Of a DNA stretch of 15,787 bases, positions 1-7,803 are shown piece after piece (the stretch's first letter is position 1; each line of letters begins with the position of its first letter). Made by a program: the position numbers and the translations under genes. The DNA comes from Syntrophaceae bacterium UBA4059 (GTDB taxonomy: Bacteria > Desulfobacterota > Syntrophia > Syntrophales > Smithellaceae). The notes under the pieces are model-generated. The model ran no database searches. It was given only the letters and a program-made list of their open reading frames with translations, and was not told the origin of the DNA. The stretch covers positions 1,116 through 16,902 of the forward strand of contig DFZJ01000174.1 of NCBI GenBank assembly GCA_002382045.1. The letters run 5' to 3'.

Positions 1-180
1 GGGTTCGACATGACAGGTTTGTCACGGGCACGCGTACCTTTGCGTGACATCACCCTGGTGAGGGATGCAGCACATATTCTGGGACACACACGATGGAATC
101 CAAGCCGAAGATGCCGTTTGTTTTATTATTCCATTGAATGGGATCAAGTCTGATGATATTAGATCATTGGAATATATTTA
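1..180. other. Left-edge stretch without a recognised gene
   Basis: Plus-strand frame 1 is open from the window edge for 50 codons and stops at TGA 151-153, so it could be the C-terminal end of a gene that starts outside the window. The peptide (ending in YYSIEWDQV) matches no family I recognise, and the frame may be open by chance. No convincing ORF is seen on the minus strand. A weak promoter-like pair, TTGAAT at 134-139 and TATTAG at 157-162 with 17 nt between, lies ahead of the gene at 289. Each box matches the consensus at only 4 of 6 positions. Confidence 0.2.
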
Positions 181-214
181 GATTGCCACGTTCACTATCG
201 TGAATTCGCAATGA
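181..214. repeat. Degenerate palindromic dispersed repeat (GATTGC...GCAATGAC type)
   Basis: The stretch begins GATTGCCACG and ends GCAATGAC. It folds as an imperfect hairpin: ATTGC, a 4/3-nt internal bulge, TTCAC, a TATC loop, then GTGAA and GCAAT. Elements of the form CATTGCGA...GGCAATC are scattered between genes in many bacterial genomes, deltaproteobacteria among them, and this looks like a decayed copy. It sits in the leader region ahead of the UPF0270 gene. The assignment rests on recalled sequence similarity, not on a search. Confidence 0.45.
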
Positions 215-288
215 CAAAAGAAAATTATGATGCAGCCTCACAGTCGCTGCGGTGTCACGGATCAGCAACTACGTCGGAGCAGATTTAA

Positions 289-540
289 ATGGCTGTCCAC
301 ATCATTCCATCCGATAAACTCAGCGCAGAAGCCTTGAAGGGTGTTATCGACGAATTTATTTCCAGAGATGGGACTGACTATGGCGCGATGGAGGCTTCCC
401 CTGAAACAAAATTCAAACAGGTAAAACAAAAACTGGCAAGCGGTTGGGCCGTTCTTATTTATGATGACGAGGCGGAAACCACCAATATATTCATGAAAGA
501 CGACCCTCTCTTAAAAAAGATTGATCAATTAAATGAGTGA
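289..540 (+). CDS. yheU: UPF0270 / YheU-family small protein
   Basis: This 83-residue cytoplasmic protein has no signal peptide or membrane segment. It carries the hallmarks of the YheU (UPF0270) family: an N-terminal IPSDKLS segment, then VIDEFISRDGTDYG (family form IExFVxREGTDYG) at about residues 19-32, a K..QVKQKLASG stretch, and a C-terminal AVLIYDDEAETTNI segment (family form AVLVxxxxxETxNI). E. coli YheU has about 72 residues and no established biochemical role, so only the family is called. The ATG at 289 is preceded by GGAG at 275-278. The stop codon overlaps the start of the next reading frame (ATG 533), which suggests translational coupling to the RluA-like stump downstream. Confidence 0.8.
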   Translation: MAVHIIPSDKLSAEALKGVIDEFISRDGTDYGAMEASPETKFKQVKQKLASGWAVLIYDDEAETTNIFMKDDPLLKKIDQLNE

Positions 541-649
541 AATAGCTAAAAGAGACTCTTATCAAACCATCCTGCGTGCAGCACGCCCGGTGAAGCTGCT
601 TGAATTTCTCTGTGAATCGTTTCCTGAGCGGAGCAAAAAATCCGTTTAG
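533..649 (+). pseudogene. N-terminal stump resembling an RluA-type pseudouridine synthase (S4 domain start)
   Basis: A 38-codon reading frame starts at ATG 533, inside the last codons of the UPF0270 gene, and ends at TAG 647-649. Its C-terminal half reads ARPVKLLEFLCESFPERSKK followed by SV. This resembles the start of RluA-family pseudouridine synthases with an S4 domain (general form ..P.eLL.FL.e.lp..Sr..vK.LL..g.V.VnG). The family has about 300 residues, so the S4 domain and the whole catalytic domain are missing. The break falls 5 nt before a perfect 28-bp palindrome, suggesting a deletion or insertion joint. Reading through the TAG gives 21 more codons up to TGA 713-715, mostly palindrome-encoded. 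It could instead be a genuine small ORF, since the match is short. Confidence 0.45.
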
Positions 650-654
650 CGCTT

Positions 655-682
655 AGAACAAGGGGTTGCAACCCCTTGTTCT
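655..682. repeat. Perfect 28-bp palindrome
   Basis: The left half AGAACAAGGGGTTG is followed directly by its exact reverse complement, centred between 668 and 669, with no unpaired loop. As RNA or single-stranded DNA it could form a strong hairpin. No T run follows on the plus strand, so it is not a classical intrinsic terminator. A perfect palindrome next to a truncated gene fits the end of a mobile element, a REP-like unit or a replication or deletion scar. No transposase is present. Confidence 0.75.
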
Positions 683-750
683 GGTGCATGGCTCCGGGTA
701 AATGACTCACCATGACTTGCATGCGACTCAGTATCAGCCGTATTCACGCA

Positions 751-786
751 GAAAGGCCGTCTCATCAACTGATGAAACGGCCTTTC
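751..786. terminator. Hairpin terminator between convergent genes
   Basis: The arms are 751-767 (GAAAGGCCGTCTCATCA) and 770-786. They pair over 17 positions with a single C-A mismatch and a 2-nt AC loop. The hairpin lies between the plus-strand genes ending near 540-649 and the minus-strand gene ending at 852, so it can serve both. Neither side has a long T run (CCTTTCC on plus, CCTTTCTG on minus), so termination efficiency is uncertain although the stem is very stable. Confidence 0.7.
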
Positions 787-851
787 CGGGGTTTAAAATA
801 TATTGTTGAGAGGCACCCCGCCGCGCGTCTATCGCTGGGCGGATATGCTCA

Positions 852-1763
852 TCAGTCCAGAACAACCATCACCCGGCATTTCTGCAGGAACGACAGGTTG
901 TCTTTTGCAGAACGGATATTTTGGGCATCTTCATTACTGATGACGAACTCGGACATTCCGGCGCCCTGCACACGAATGGCCTTGACCGTCAACGGACTGT
1001 CTGTCACTCTGGCGTTGCTCTGCGCGGCGGTCAGGTCACGGGCATAACCGCAAATACCCTGTTGAATGGCGTAGTCCTTTTTGACAATCAGGGTTCCGTA
1101 AACTTCAGCGCCGTTTTCATCAAACACTTTGGGAGACATGGCCGGACGGGCCTGAAGACCCCGGCCATCAATGACCAGACCGGTAAAAACTTCATCTCTT
1201 GGCGCGGGCTTTTTGGAAAAAGCCACGGGTTTATGCTCCTTCATGTCCTGCTTTTTATCATCGGCAATCGCCTTGGGAAGAATCGCTTTGGCTACGCCGG
1301 ACAGCGGCATGCGCACGGTCACTTCCACGGTTCCGTCCGACAGATATTCCTTTTTCACAATCTGCGCGCCTTTAACCATCCCGCTGATAGCCGTGTTGAT
1401 CACATCGCTCTCCACCACAAAGTCCTTAACGGTTGTTGTAGAGTCAATCTGGACGCCCTGAACGGTTTCCAGCAGGTTTCTCAGCGCGTCAACCTGCGCC
1501 GCGCGCAAAGCCAAGGGACGCGCCTGGGGCTTTCCATAATACTTTTCCGGCGGAGCGCCTGTGCCGACAGATTCTATATAGCCATCCTCATAATTGACCA
1601 ATCCTTTGTCGCCCACCTGATTGGTTACCTTGGATTCGATAATTTTTGTCCATTCCGCCCCACTGACCTTGCCGTCATTGTTCTCCTGAGCAAAGCTGAT
1701 GCCGGCACACAAAAGAATGATACTGATGACGATGGAAATTACCACTTGATGCAGCGACTTCAT
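852..1763 (-). CDS. Secreted LPP20-domain protein
   Basis: This 303-residue exported protein starts with MKSLHQ and a hydrophobic core to about residue 23, with a likely signal peptidase I site after SFA (residue 25). The Cys in the core has Leu before it, so it is not a lipobox. Residues about 80-165 carry the LPP20-like pattern: RPLALRAAQVDALRNLLE, then TVQGVQIDSTTTVKDF, then AISGMVKGAQIVKKEYLSDG and VEVTVRMPL. This domain (compare Helicobacter LPP20 and the FlgT N-terminal region) occurs in envelope and flagellum-associated proteins. Its molecular role is not firmly known. The C-terminal half (GLVIDGRGLQARPAMSPKV onward) looks like a second conserved domain common in delta- and epsilonproteobacterial relatives. 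A strong GAGGAGG lies 5-11 nt before the start. The gene appears monocistronic, is divergent from the macroglobulin gene and ends before the hairpin at 751-786. Confidence 0.75.
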   Translation of the reverse strand: MKSLHQVVISIVISIILLCAGISFAQENNDGKVSGAEWTKIIESKVTNQVGDKGLVNYEDGYIESVGTGAPPEKYYGKPQARPLALRAAQVDALRNLLETVQGVQIDSTTTVKDFVVESDVINTAISGMVKGAQIVKKEYLSDGTVEVTVRMPLSGVAKAILPKAIADDKKQDMKEHKPVAFSKKPAPRDEVFTGLVIDGRGLQARPAMSPKVFDENGAEVYGTLIVKKDYAIQQGICGYARDLTAAQSNARVTDSPLTVKAIRVQGAGMSEFVISNEDAQNIRSAKDNLSFLQKCRVMVVLD

Positions 1764-1881
1764 AAAATACCTCCTCTATTCAAATGTTAATGAAACAATC
1801 TAATTTGCCTTATTTGATATCGGCGACTTTATATCATATTTCCAGCCAAATTCCTGAATTATTTTTTTAAGTAATTCAAGA

Positions 1882-1910
1882 TTGACCGTCTGGCCGGATT
1901 CACGTATTAT
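1882..1910 (+). promoter_or_regulatory. Sigma70-type promoter of the macroglobulin gene
   Basis: TTGACC (1882-1887, 5/6 to consensus) and TATTAT (1905-1910, 5/6) are separated by exactly 17 nt. The predicted transcription start is near 1917, giving a leader of about 52 nt before ATG 1969. A short inverted repeat lies just upstream (TGAATTA 1855-1861 and TAATTCA 1872-1878, 10-nt T-rich loop). It could be an UP-like or operator element. Confidence 0.65.
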
Positions 1911-1968
1911 CCGTTTGTTTCAACATCCAGTCACTCGATCCTTGACCTTTTCTAAAAGGAGAAACGAT

Positions 1969-4900
1969 ATGAAACGTATCTTATCCGTCGCGGCAATTCT
2001 TTCTTTATCCTGTTTTCTGAACCTTTCGGGATTCGCCCTTGAGCCACCCGGCGTGGAATTCTTCAGCCCGCAGGGAACGGTAAAAGGCGTCCGCCAGGTC
2101 AGCGTCCGCTTTTCCGGTCAGATGGTCCCTTTTGGTGATCCACGCAGTCTGACCGATCCTTTTCATATCAACTGCCCTGCTCCGGGCGCCGGCCGCTGGG
2201 CGGATGGCAAAAACTGGATTTATGATTTCAATGCGGACCTTCCGGCCGGCATTTCCTGTATGTTTTCATTAAAGCCGGGGTTGAAAAATCTGGCGGGTCT
2301 AGAGCTTGCCGGGCAGAAGGTTTTCACTTTTTCCACAGGCGGCCCCGCCATCATCCGGACAAAGCCTTATGACGGCAACATCATCGACGAGGAACAGATT
2401 TTCATTCTGACACTGGACGCCGAACCCGATCTCCGGTCTGTCCTGGAAAATGTATCCTTCTCCGTCGAAGGCATTGCAGGCTCCATTGGCATCCGCCTGA
2501 TCGAAGGAAAAGACCGGGATAAAATACTGGCCGTTCACAGAAGGGCGCGACACGGCCAGCGCTCAGACGCCGAACCGCCGATGGTTTTAATCCAGAGCAA
2601 ACAGCGCTTTCCCAACCATACCAAGGTCAAACTGGTCTGGGGCAAAGGCGTAAAATCCAAAGCCGGTATCGTCACCACACAGGATCAGGTTTTCACCTAT
2701 GAAACGCGGAGGGAATTTATTGCGGAATTTTCCTGTTCGCGGGAAAATCCGCAGGCCGGCTGCATCCCCTTCCTGCCGATGACGCTTAATTTCACCGCGC
2801 CTGTGTCGAAAGAACAGGCCGGTAAAATCATCTTACGGGCATCCGGTCCCCGGACGCTGCCGGCCTCCGCGGGAAAGCAGTTGAACACCGCTTCCGGTGA
2901 AGGCGTCTGGAAGGGGCAATTTGATCAAAATCAGGCAGACATTTACGCGGTTACATTTGCCGGACCGTTTCCCGAAAAAGCAAAATTCTCACTGGAATTG
3001 CCACCCGGCCTGAAAGACGACGCCTCGCGAAAACTGGTCAACGCCAATCAATTCCCGCTGGCAGTCCGCACCGGTGACAACCCGCCGCTGGCCAAATTCT
3101 CCGGACGCTTCGGCATTCTGGAATCCAAAACAGGCGCGCTGCTTCCCGTCACCGTCCGCAATCTGGAAGCATCCCTCAAGTTGTCAACACTGGACGCGGC
3201 AAGAAACGTCACGGGAAAAGTTCTGAATATTAAAGCAGACCGGGGCAGGAATATTCAGGCATGGCTGCGCAAAGCCGCCACGGTATCGCGGACGCAATCC
3301 ATCTTGACCGGCAGCCCGTCGGCTCAACGCTTTTCGCTTCCCAAACCCAACGGCGCCAAAGCCTTTGAAGTCATCGGTGTGCCTCTCGGACGCCCCGGGT
3401 TTTATGTCGTCGAACTGGAAAGCCGCGTACTGGGCAAGGCGCTCCTGGACAAAGATTTACCGATGCGCGTTCAGACAACAGCACTGGTCACCAACATGGC
3501 CGCCCATTTCAAACAGGGCCGCGAATCATCGCTGGTGTGGGTCACCACGCTGGATCGCGCAGAGCCCGTTTCGGGCGCGGATGTGACCATTCGCGACTGT
3601 CAGGATCAGATGATCTGGCAGGGAAAAACCAATTCAGACGGCATCGCTTTCATTAAACGGAAATTGACCGACGAAAGCAAATTGCCCTACTGCTCCTTCA
3701 AGGAAGATGAAAACCACGACTGGCGTTATGATGAAAGCTACCCGCTGTCGGGATTGCAGGGCGGCCTGTTTGTCACGGCGCAAAAGGGCGACGATTTGAC
3801 CTTTGTGCATTCCAGCTGGAATCAGGGCATTGAACCGTGGCGTTTTCAGCTCCAGGAGGAAGATCAACAGGCCCCGACCATCACCCATACCGTTTTCGAC
3901 CGGACACTCCTGCGCGCGGGCGACACGGTGCACATGAAGCATATCCTTCGCGAGCATACCTCATCCGGATTCCGTTTCAGTCCAAAGGCCAACTGGCCAG
4001 CCAAAGCCACTATCACCCATTCCGGCAGCGGGCAGAAATATGAAGTTCCCCTGAAATGGGACGCCAAAGGCGTTGCGGAAACGGCCTGGGCCATTCCTAA
4101 AGAAGCAAAGCTGGGACGATACGATGTTCACCTGCAATCATTCTTTTCCGGTAATTTCCATGTGGAGGAATACCGGGTTCCACTGATGCGCGGCGTCATC
4201 TCACCGCCCGCCAAACCTCTGATCAAAGCGCGTGAGGCGGCACTGGACGTGGGCGTGCAATATCTGGCAGGCGGCGGCGCGGGAAATCTGCCGGTTAAAA
4301 TGCGCACGGAAATCCGGCCCAAATACCTCTCATCTTTTGAAAGTTATGATGATTTCATTTTTGCCAACGGCAGTGCGGTTTGCGGCGTGAAAAGGCGCGG
4401 TGAATATTCGTCGGACGACAGCGACGAAGGCGACAGCGCCAAAACCGTAAAGCTGCCCATACAGAATCTTGTTCTGGACGCGGCAGGATCGCTCCGTGTC
4501 GTAATCGACCGGCTGCCGCAGGTGGACCTTCCCCGTGAACTTGCGGCAGAGCTGGAATTTGCCGATCCCAATGGAGAAATTTCCACGGTCTCTTCGCGTG
4601 TTCCCCTGTGGCCTTCGCAATATCTGATCGGCATCAAACCGGATTCGTGGGCATCCTCCAAAGAGAAACTTAAATTTCAGGTTGCGGTTCTCGATATTTC
4701 CGGCGCGCCCGTAACCGGAGCAAAAGTAAAAGTGGCTATTCTGGAGAGGAAAAATTATTCCCACCGTAAAAGGCTGATCGGCGGTTTTTACGCCTATGAG
4801 CACGTAACCGAAACCCAAAATATCGGTTTGATCTGCGAAGGCCAAACCGGCGCGCACGGCCTGCTTCTTTGTGAAGCGAAAGCCCCTGTTTCGGGCAACG

Positions 4901-7671
4901 TTATTTTACAGGCCGAAAGCGCCGACCCATCCGGTCGCAAAACCGTCGCCAATCGTGACATCTGGGTGGCGGATAAAGAAGACTGGTGGTTTGATGTGAG
5001 CGATCACGACCGGATCGATCTGATCGCGGAGGCGAAGCGCTACGAACCGGGCGACAAGGCGGTCTTTCAGGTGCGGATGCCTTTTCGCGAGGCCACTGCG
5101 CTGATTTCCGTGGAACGCGAAGGAATTCTGGACGCCTGGGTCAAACCCGTTTCCGGTAAAAATCCAGTCATTGAGGCGCCGGTCAAGGCGTCCTACGCGC
5201 CCAATGTCTATGTTTCCGCGCTGGTCGTGCGGGGGCGCGTGGCGGGCATAAAGCCCGAAAGCAAAGTTGACCTGGGCAAACCGGCCTATAAACTCGGCAT
5301 TGCCGAAATCAACGTCGGCTGGAAAAATCATGAACTGAAATTATCCGTCACCACGGATGCCAAAGTTTACAAGGTTCGCGACAAAGCGAAAGTAAAAATA
5401 AAAGCGCTGACCACGGCGGGCCTGGCGCCGCCCGCAGGGTGTGAAGTGGCGGTGGCGGCCGTTGATGAAGGCCTTCTGGAATTAATGCCCAACCGCAGCT
5501 GGGAGCTTCTTCAGGCCATGATGGGACGGCGCGGCGCCAGCGTAAAAACCGCGACCGCTCAGATGCAGGTTGTGGGCAAACGTCACTTCGGCCTCAAAGC
5601 CCTCGCGCAGGGCGGCGGCGGTGGACTGGCCTCCGGCCACGATCCCACCCGCGAAATGTTTGACCCGCTGCTGTTGTGGAAGGGGCGCGTCACCCTGGAC
5701 GCCAAAGGCGAAGCGTCCATCGACGTGCCGCTCAATGATTCGCTGACCAGCTTCCGCATTGTGGCGGTGGCCACGGCCGGCGCGGGCTATTTCGGAACAG
5801 GATACACGTCGATCCGGTCAACCCAGGATCTGATGGTGCTGGCCGGTCTTGCTCCGGTCGTTCGCGAAGGGGACAAATACTACGCCGGGTTTACCATTCG
5901 CAATACCTCAGGACAGCCCATGGACATCACCCTTTCTGCATCGGTTGCCGAAATGAAATGGCAAATTCTGCCGCTTGCCGCGACGCTTGCCGCGGGTGAG
6001 TCGAAAGAAATCGGCTGGAATACAACAGCGCCCTTCGGCATTGAAAAAATGACATGGACCCTTGACGCCCGAGACGCTAAATCCAACACGGCCGACCGGA
6101 TCAGCGTTACGCAAAATGTTGTCCCCGCCACACCCGTGAGCACCTGTCAGTCCACGATCACGCAGCTCGACAAACCCTACCGCCTGGAGGTTGAGCGGCC
6201 GGCTTCTGCCATCCCCGGATTGGGCGGTGTGAAAACAACCCTGAAACCAAAGCTGTCGGAGGGGCTCGACGGTGTGATGGATTACATGAAAAGGTATCCC
6301 TACCCCTGTATGGAACAAAAAATATCCGTCGCCGTGACGCTGCGCGACGAGGCGCTCTGGAAGGCGAATATGGGCAAACTGCCCGCGTATCTGGACAACG
6401 CGGGACTGGTTAAATTTTTCCCGCTGAACTTTTTATGCGGTTCTCCGACGCTGACCTCTTATATTCTGGCCATTGCCGATGAAGCGGGCTGGTCCATTCC
6501 GGAAAATGCCAAAGAGAAAATGCAAAATGGACTCACCAATTTTATTGCCGGAAAAGCCACCTGCCCATCGTGGTATCCTGCCGCGGATTTGAGCATCCGC
6601 AAACTATCGGCCATCGAAGCGCTGTCCCGCGATGGAAAAGCGACGGCCGCCATGCTGGGCTCAATCAGCATCGAACCGAATCTATGGCCGACCTCGGCCG
6701 TCATCGACTGGCGCAATATTCTGCGCAATGTCCGGGATATTCCCGATCACGCGGCGCGCGTCAAAGAAGCCGAACAAATTTTGCGCTCCCGGCTGAATTT
6801 TCAGGGCACGACCATGGGGTTTTCCACGGAGAGATCGGATGCCCTCTGGTGGCTGATGGTGTCGGCAGACGTCAATGCCGTCCGCGCGCTGATCACGCTG
6901 ATGAATGAACCCTCCTGGAAGGAAGATATGCCAAGGCTTGCGCAGGGCGCTCTGGCCAGGCAAAAAAAAGGTCACTGGGATTTGACGCTCGCCAATGCCT
7001 GGGGCGTTCTGGCGATGGAGAAATTCTCCCGTACCTTTGAATCCGCTCCGGTAGCCGGCCAAACCATTACCAATTTGGGCCGGCAAACCAAAATCCTCAA
7101 CTGGAATGCCAACGCCAAAGGCAGAACGGAACTCCTGGCCTGGCCTGTGAGAAAATCGGCCATCAGCATATCCCACGCGGGCAGCGGCAAACCCTGGCTG
7201 AGCGTCTCAAGCCTGGCTGCGATACCGCTTACCAAACCTTTTTCCAGCGGTTACAAGATAAAAAAAACCATTTCTCCCGTATCGCAGAAATATCCGAATC
7301 GCTGGACAAAAGGAGATGTTCTGCGTGTGCGCCTGGATCTGGAAGCCGAGGCGGATCAGACCTGGGTGGTGGTGAATGATCCGACGCCGGCGGGAACGAC
7401 CATTCTGGGCGGCGGCCTGGGCCGCGATTCACAAATCCTGACCACCGGCGAGAAAAAAGAAGGCGGGGTCTGGCCGGCGTTTGAAGAACGCACGTTTGAG
7501 GCGTTTCGCGCCTATTATGAATTCGTTCCCAAAGGCAAATGGCGCGTCGAATACACGGTCCGGCTCAACGCCAGCGGCACTTTCCACATGCCCGCCACCC
7601 GGGTGGAAGCGATGTATTTCCCGGAAATGCTGGGAGAGTGGCCGAATGCGGCAGTGACGGTGGAGAGATAG
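1969..7671 (+). CDS. yfhM: Bacterial alpha-2-macroglobulin family protein (YfhM-like, thioester type)
   Basis: This 1900-residue periplasmic protein is predicted to trap proteases that enter the periplasm: cleavage of a bait region exposes a Cys-Gln thioester that binds the attacker. The ATG at 1969 follows AAAAGGAGA and begins a signal peptide (MKRILSVAAI..., likely cut after SGFA). The in-frame TTG at 1882 is rejected because it lies in the promoter. Visible parts in order: an N-terminal beta domain (VEFFSPQGTVKGVRQVSVRF); repeated macroglobulin-like domains; an MG2-type region (TTALVTNMAAHFKQGRESSL, then TVFDRTLLRAGDTVHMKHI); a Gly-rich bait-like stretch (LKALAQGGGGGLASG, about residues 1208-1222); the segment WKGRVTLDAKGEASIDVPLN; the thioester motif PCMEQ with Cys1447 and Gln1450; an alpha-helical thioester domain; and a C-terminal MG10-like end (ATRVEAMYFPEMLGEWPNA). 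E. coli YfhM is a lipoprotein, but no good lipobox is seen here. It is followed by pbpC, the classical partner. Confidence 0.93.
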   Translation: MKRILSVAAILSLSCFLNLSGFALEPPGVEFFSPQGTVKGVRQVSVRFSGQMVPFGDPRSLTDPFHINCPAPGAGRWADGKNWIYDFNADLPAGISCMFSLKPGLKNLAGLELAGQKVFTFSTGGPAIIRTKPYDGNIIDEEQIFILTLDAEPDLRSVLENVSFSVEGIAGSIGIRLIEGKDRDKILAVHRRARHGQRSDAEPPMVLIQSKQRFPNHTKVKLVWGKGVKSKAGIVTTQDQVFTYETRREFIAEFSCSRENPQAGCIPFLPMTLNFTAPVSKEQAGKIILRASGPRTLPASAGKQLNTASGEGVWKGQFDQNQADIYAVTFAGPFPEKAKFSLELPPGLKDDASRKLVNANQFPLAVRTGDNPPLAKFSGRFGILESKTGALLPVTVRNLEASLKLSTLDAARNVTGKVLNIKADRGRNIQAWLRKAATVSRTQSILTGSPSAQRFSLPKPNGAKAFEVIGVPLGRPGFYVVELESRVLGKALLDKDLPMRVQTTALVTNMAAHFKQGRESSLVWVTTLDRAEPVSGADVTIRDCQDQMIWQGKTNSDGIAFIKRKLTDESKLPYCSFKEDENHDWRYDESYPLSGLQGGLFVTAQKGDDLTFVHSSWNQGIEPWRFQLQEEDQQAPTITHTVFDRTLLRAGDTVHMKHILREHTSSGFRFSPKANWPAKATITHSGSGQKYEVPLKWDAKGVAETAWAIPKEAKLGRYDVHLQSFFSGNFHVEEYRVPLMRGVISPPAKPLIKAREAALDVGVQYLAGGGAGNLPVKMRTEIRPKYLSSFESYDDFIFANGSAVCGVKRRGEYSSDDSDEGDSAKTVKLPIQNLVLDAAGSLRVVIDRLPQVDLPRELAAELEFADPNGEISTVSSRVPLWPSQYLIGIKPDSWASSKEKLKFQVAVLDISGAPVTGAKVKVAILERKNYSHRKRLIGGFYAYEHVTETQNIGLICEGQTGAHGLLLCEAKAPVSGNVILQAESADPSGRKTVANRDIWVADKEDWWFDVSDHDRIDLIAEAKRYEPGDKAVFQVRMPFREATALISVEREGILDAWVKPVSGKNPVIEAPVKASYAPNVYVSALVVRGRVAGIKPESKVDLGKPAYKLGIAEINVGWKNHELKLSVTTDAKVYKVRDKAKVKIKALTTAGLAPPAGCEVAVAAVDEGLLELMPNRSWELLQAMMGRRGASVKTATAQMQVVGKRHFGLKALAQGGGGGLASGHDPTREMFDPLLLWKGRVTLDAKGEASIDVPLNDSLTSFRIVAVATAGAGYFGTGYTSIRSTQDLMVLAGLAPVVREGDKYYAGFTIRNTSGQPMDITLSASVAEMKWQILPLAATLAAGESKEIGWNTTAPFGIEKMTWTLDARDAKSNTADRISVTQNVVPATPVSTCQSTITQLDKPYRLEVERPASAIPGLGGVKTTLKPKLSEGLDGVMDYMKRYPYPCMEQKISVAVTLRDEALWKANMGKLPAYLDNAGLVKFFPLNFLCGSPTLTSYILAIADEAGWSIPENAKEKMQNGLTNFIAGKATCPSWYPAADLSIRKLSAIEALSRDGKATAAMLGSISIEPNLWPTSAVIDWRNILRNVRDIPDHAARVKEAEQILRSRLNFQGTTMGFSTERSDALWWLMVSADVNAVRALITLMNEPSWKEDMPRLAQGALARQKKGHWDLTLANAWGVLAMEKFSRTFESAPVAGQTITNLGRQTKILNWNANAKGRTELLAWPVRKSAISISHAGSGKPWLSVSSLAAIPLTKPFSSGYKIKKTISPVSQKYPNRWTKGDVLRVRLDLEAEADQTWVVVNDPTPAGTTILGGGLGRDSQILTTGEKKEGGVWPAFEERTFEAFRAYYEFVPKGKWRVEYTVRLNASGTFHMPATRVEAMYFPEMLGEWPNAAVTVER

Positions 7672-7674
7672 GAA

Positions 7675-7740
7675 GGTTCAGGGTTCATGCCCCTGCGGGG
7701 CACAAGCGGTTCAACGGTTCAATGGTTCACGGTTCAACGG
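7675..7740. repeat. Imperfect GGTTCAAN octamer repeats between the macroglobulin gene and pbpC
   Basis: GGTTCA begins at 7675, 7682, 7708, 7716, 7724 and 7731. The last four are spaced 8, 8 and 7 nt apart and read GGTTCAAC, GGTTCAAT, GGTTCAC and GGTTCAAC. A small GCCCC-TGC-GGGGC hairpin (7689-7701) sits between the first two and last four copies. The 132-nt gap shows no other clear signal. The same core word forms a cleaner array at 14389-14420, again directly behind a stop codon. Confidence 0.7.
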
Positions 7741-7803
7741 TAACGGATTCAGAGAATGATTGTATAACCCATTCATTGCATCGGAACTAAATGTTGAAAT
7801 GAT

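Noticed and set aside
712..1047. Plus-strand frame of 111 codons
   Set aside because: It runs through the terminator hairpin at 751-786 and into the 3' end of the opposing gene. No ribosome binding site or recognisable domain.
921..1790. Long plus-strand open frame (289 codons) opposite the LPP20 gene
   Set aside because: It is antisense to a gene with a signal peptide, conserved domain and strong ribosome binding site. Its peptide is rich in His, Arg and Phe with no family pattern, as expected for a shadow frame.
1882..1968. TTG start adding 29 residues to the macroglobulin
   Set aside because: The TTG is the -35 box of a good promoter, and the ATG at 1969 has a strong Shine-Dalgarno sequence and begins a proper signal peptide.
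4330..4857. Minus-strand open frames inside the macroglobulin gene (this is one of the longest)
   Set aside because: The GC-rich codon pattern of the plus-strand gene leaves antisense frames open. None has a recognisable domain or ribosome binding site.
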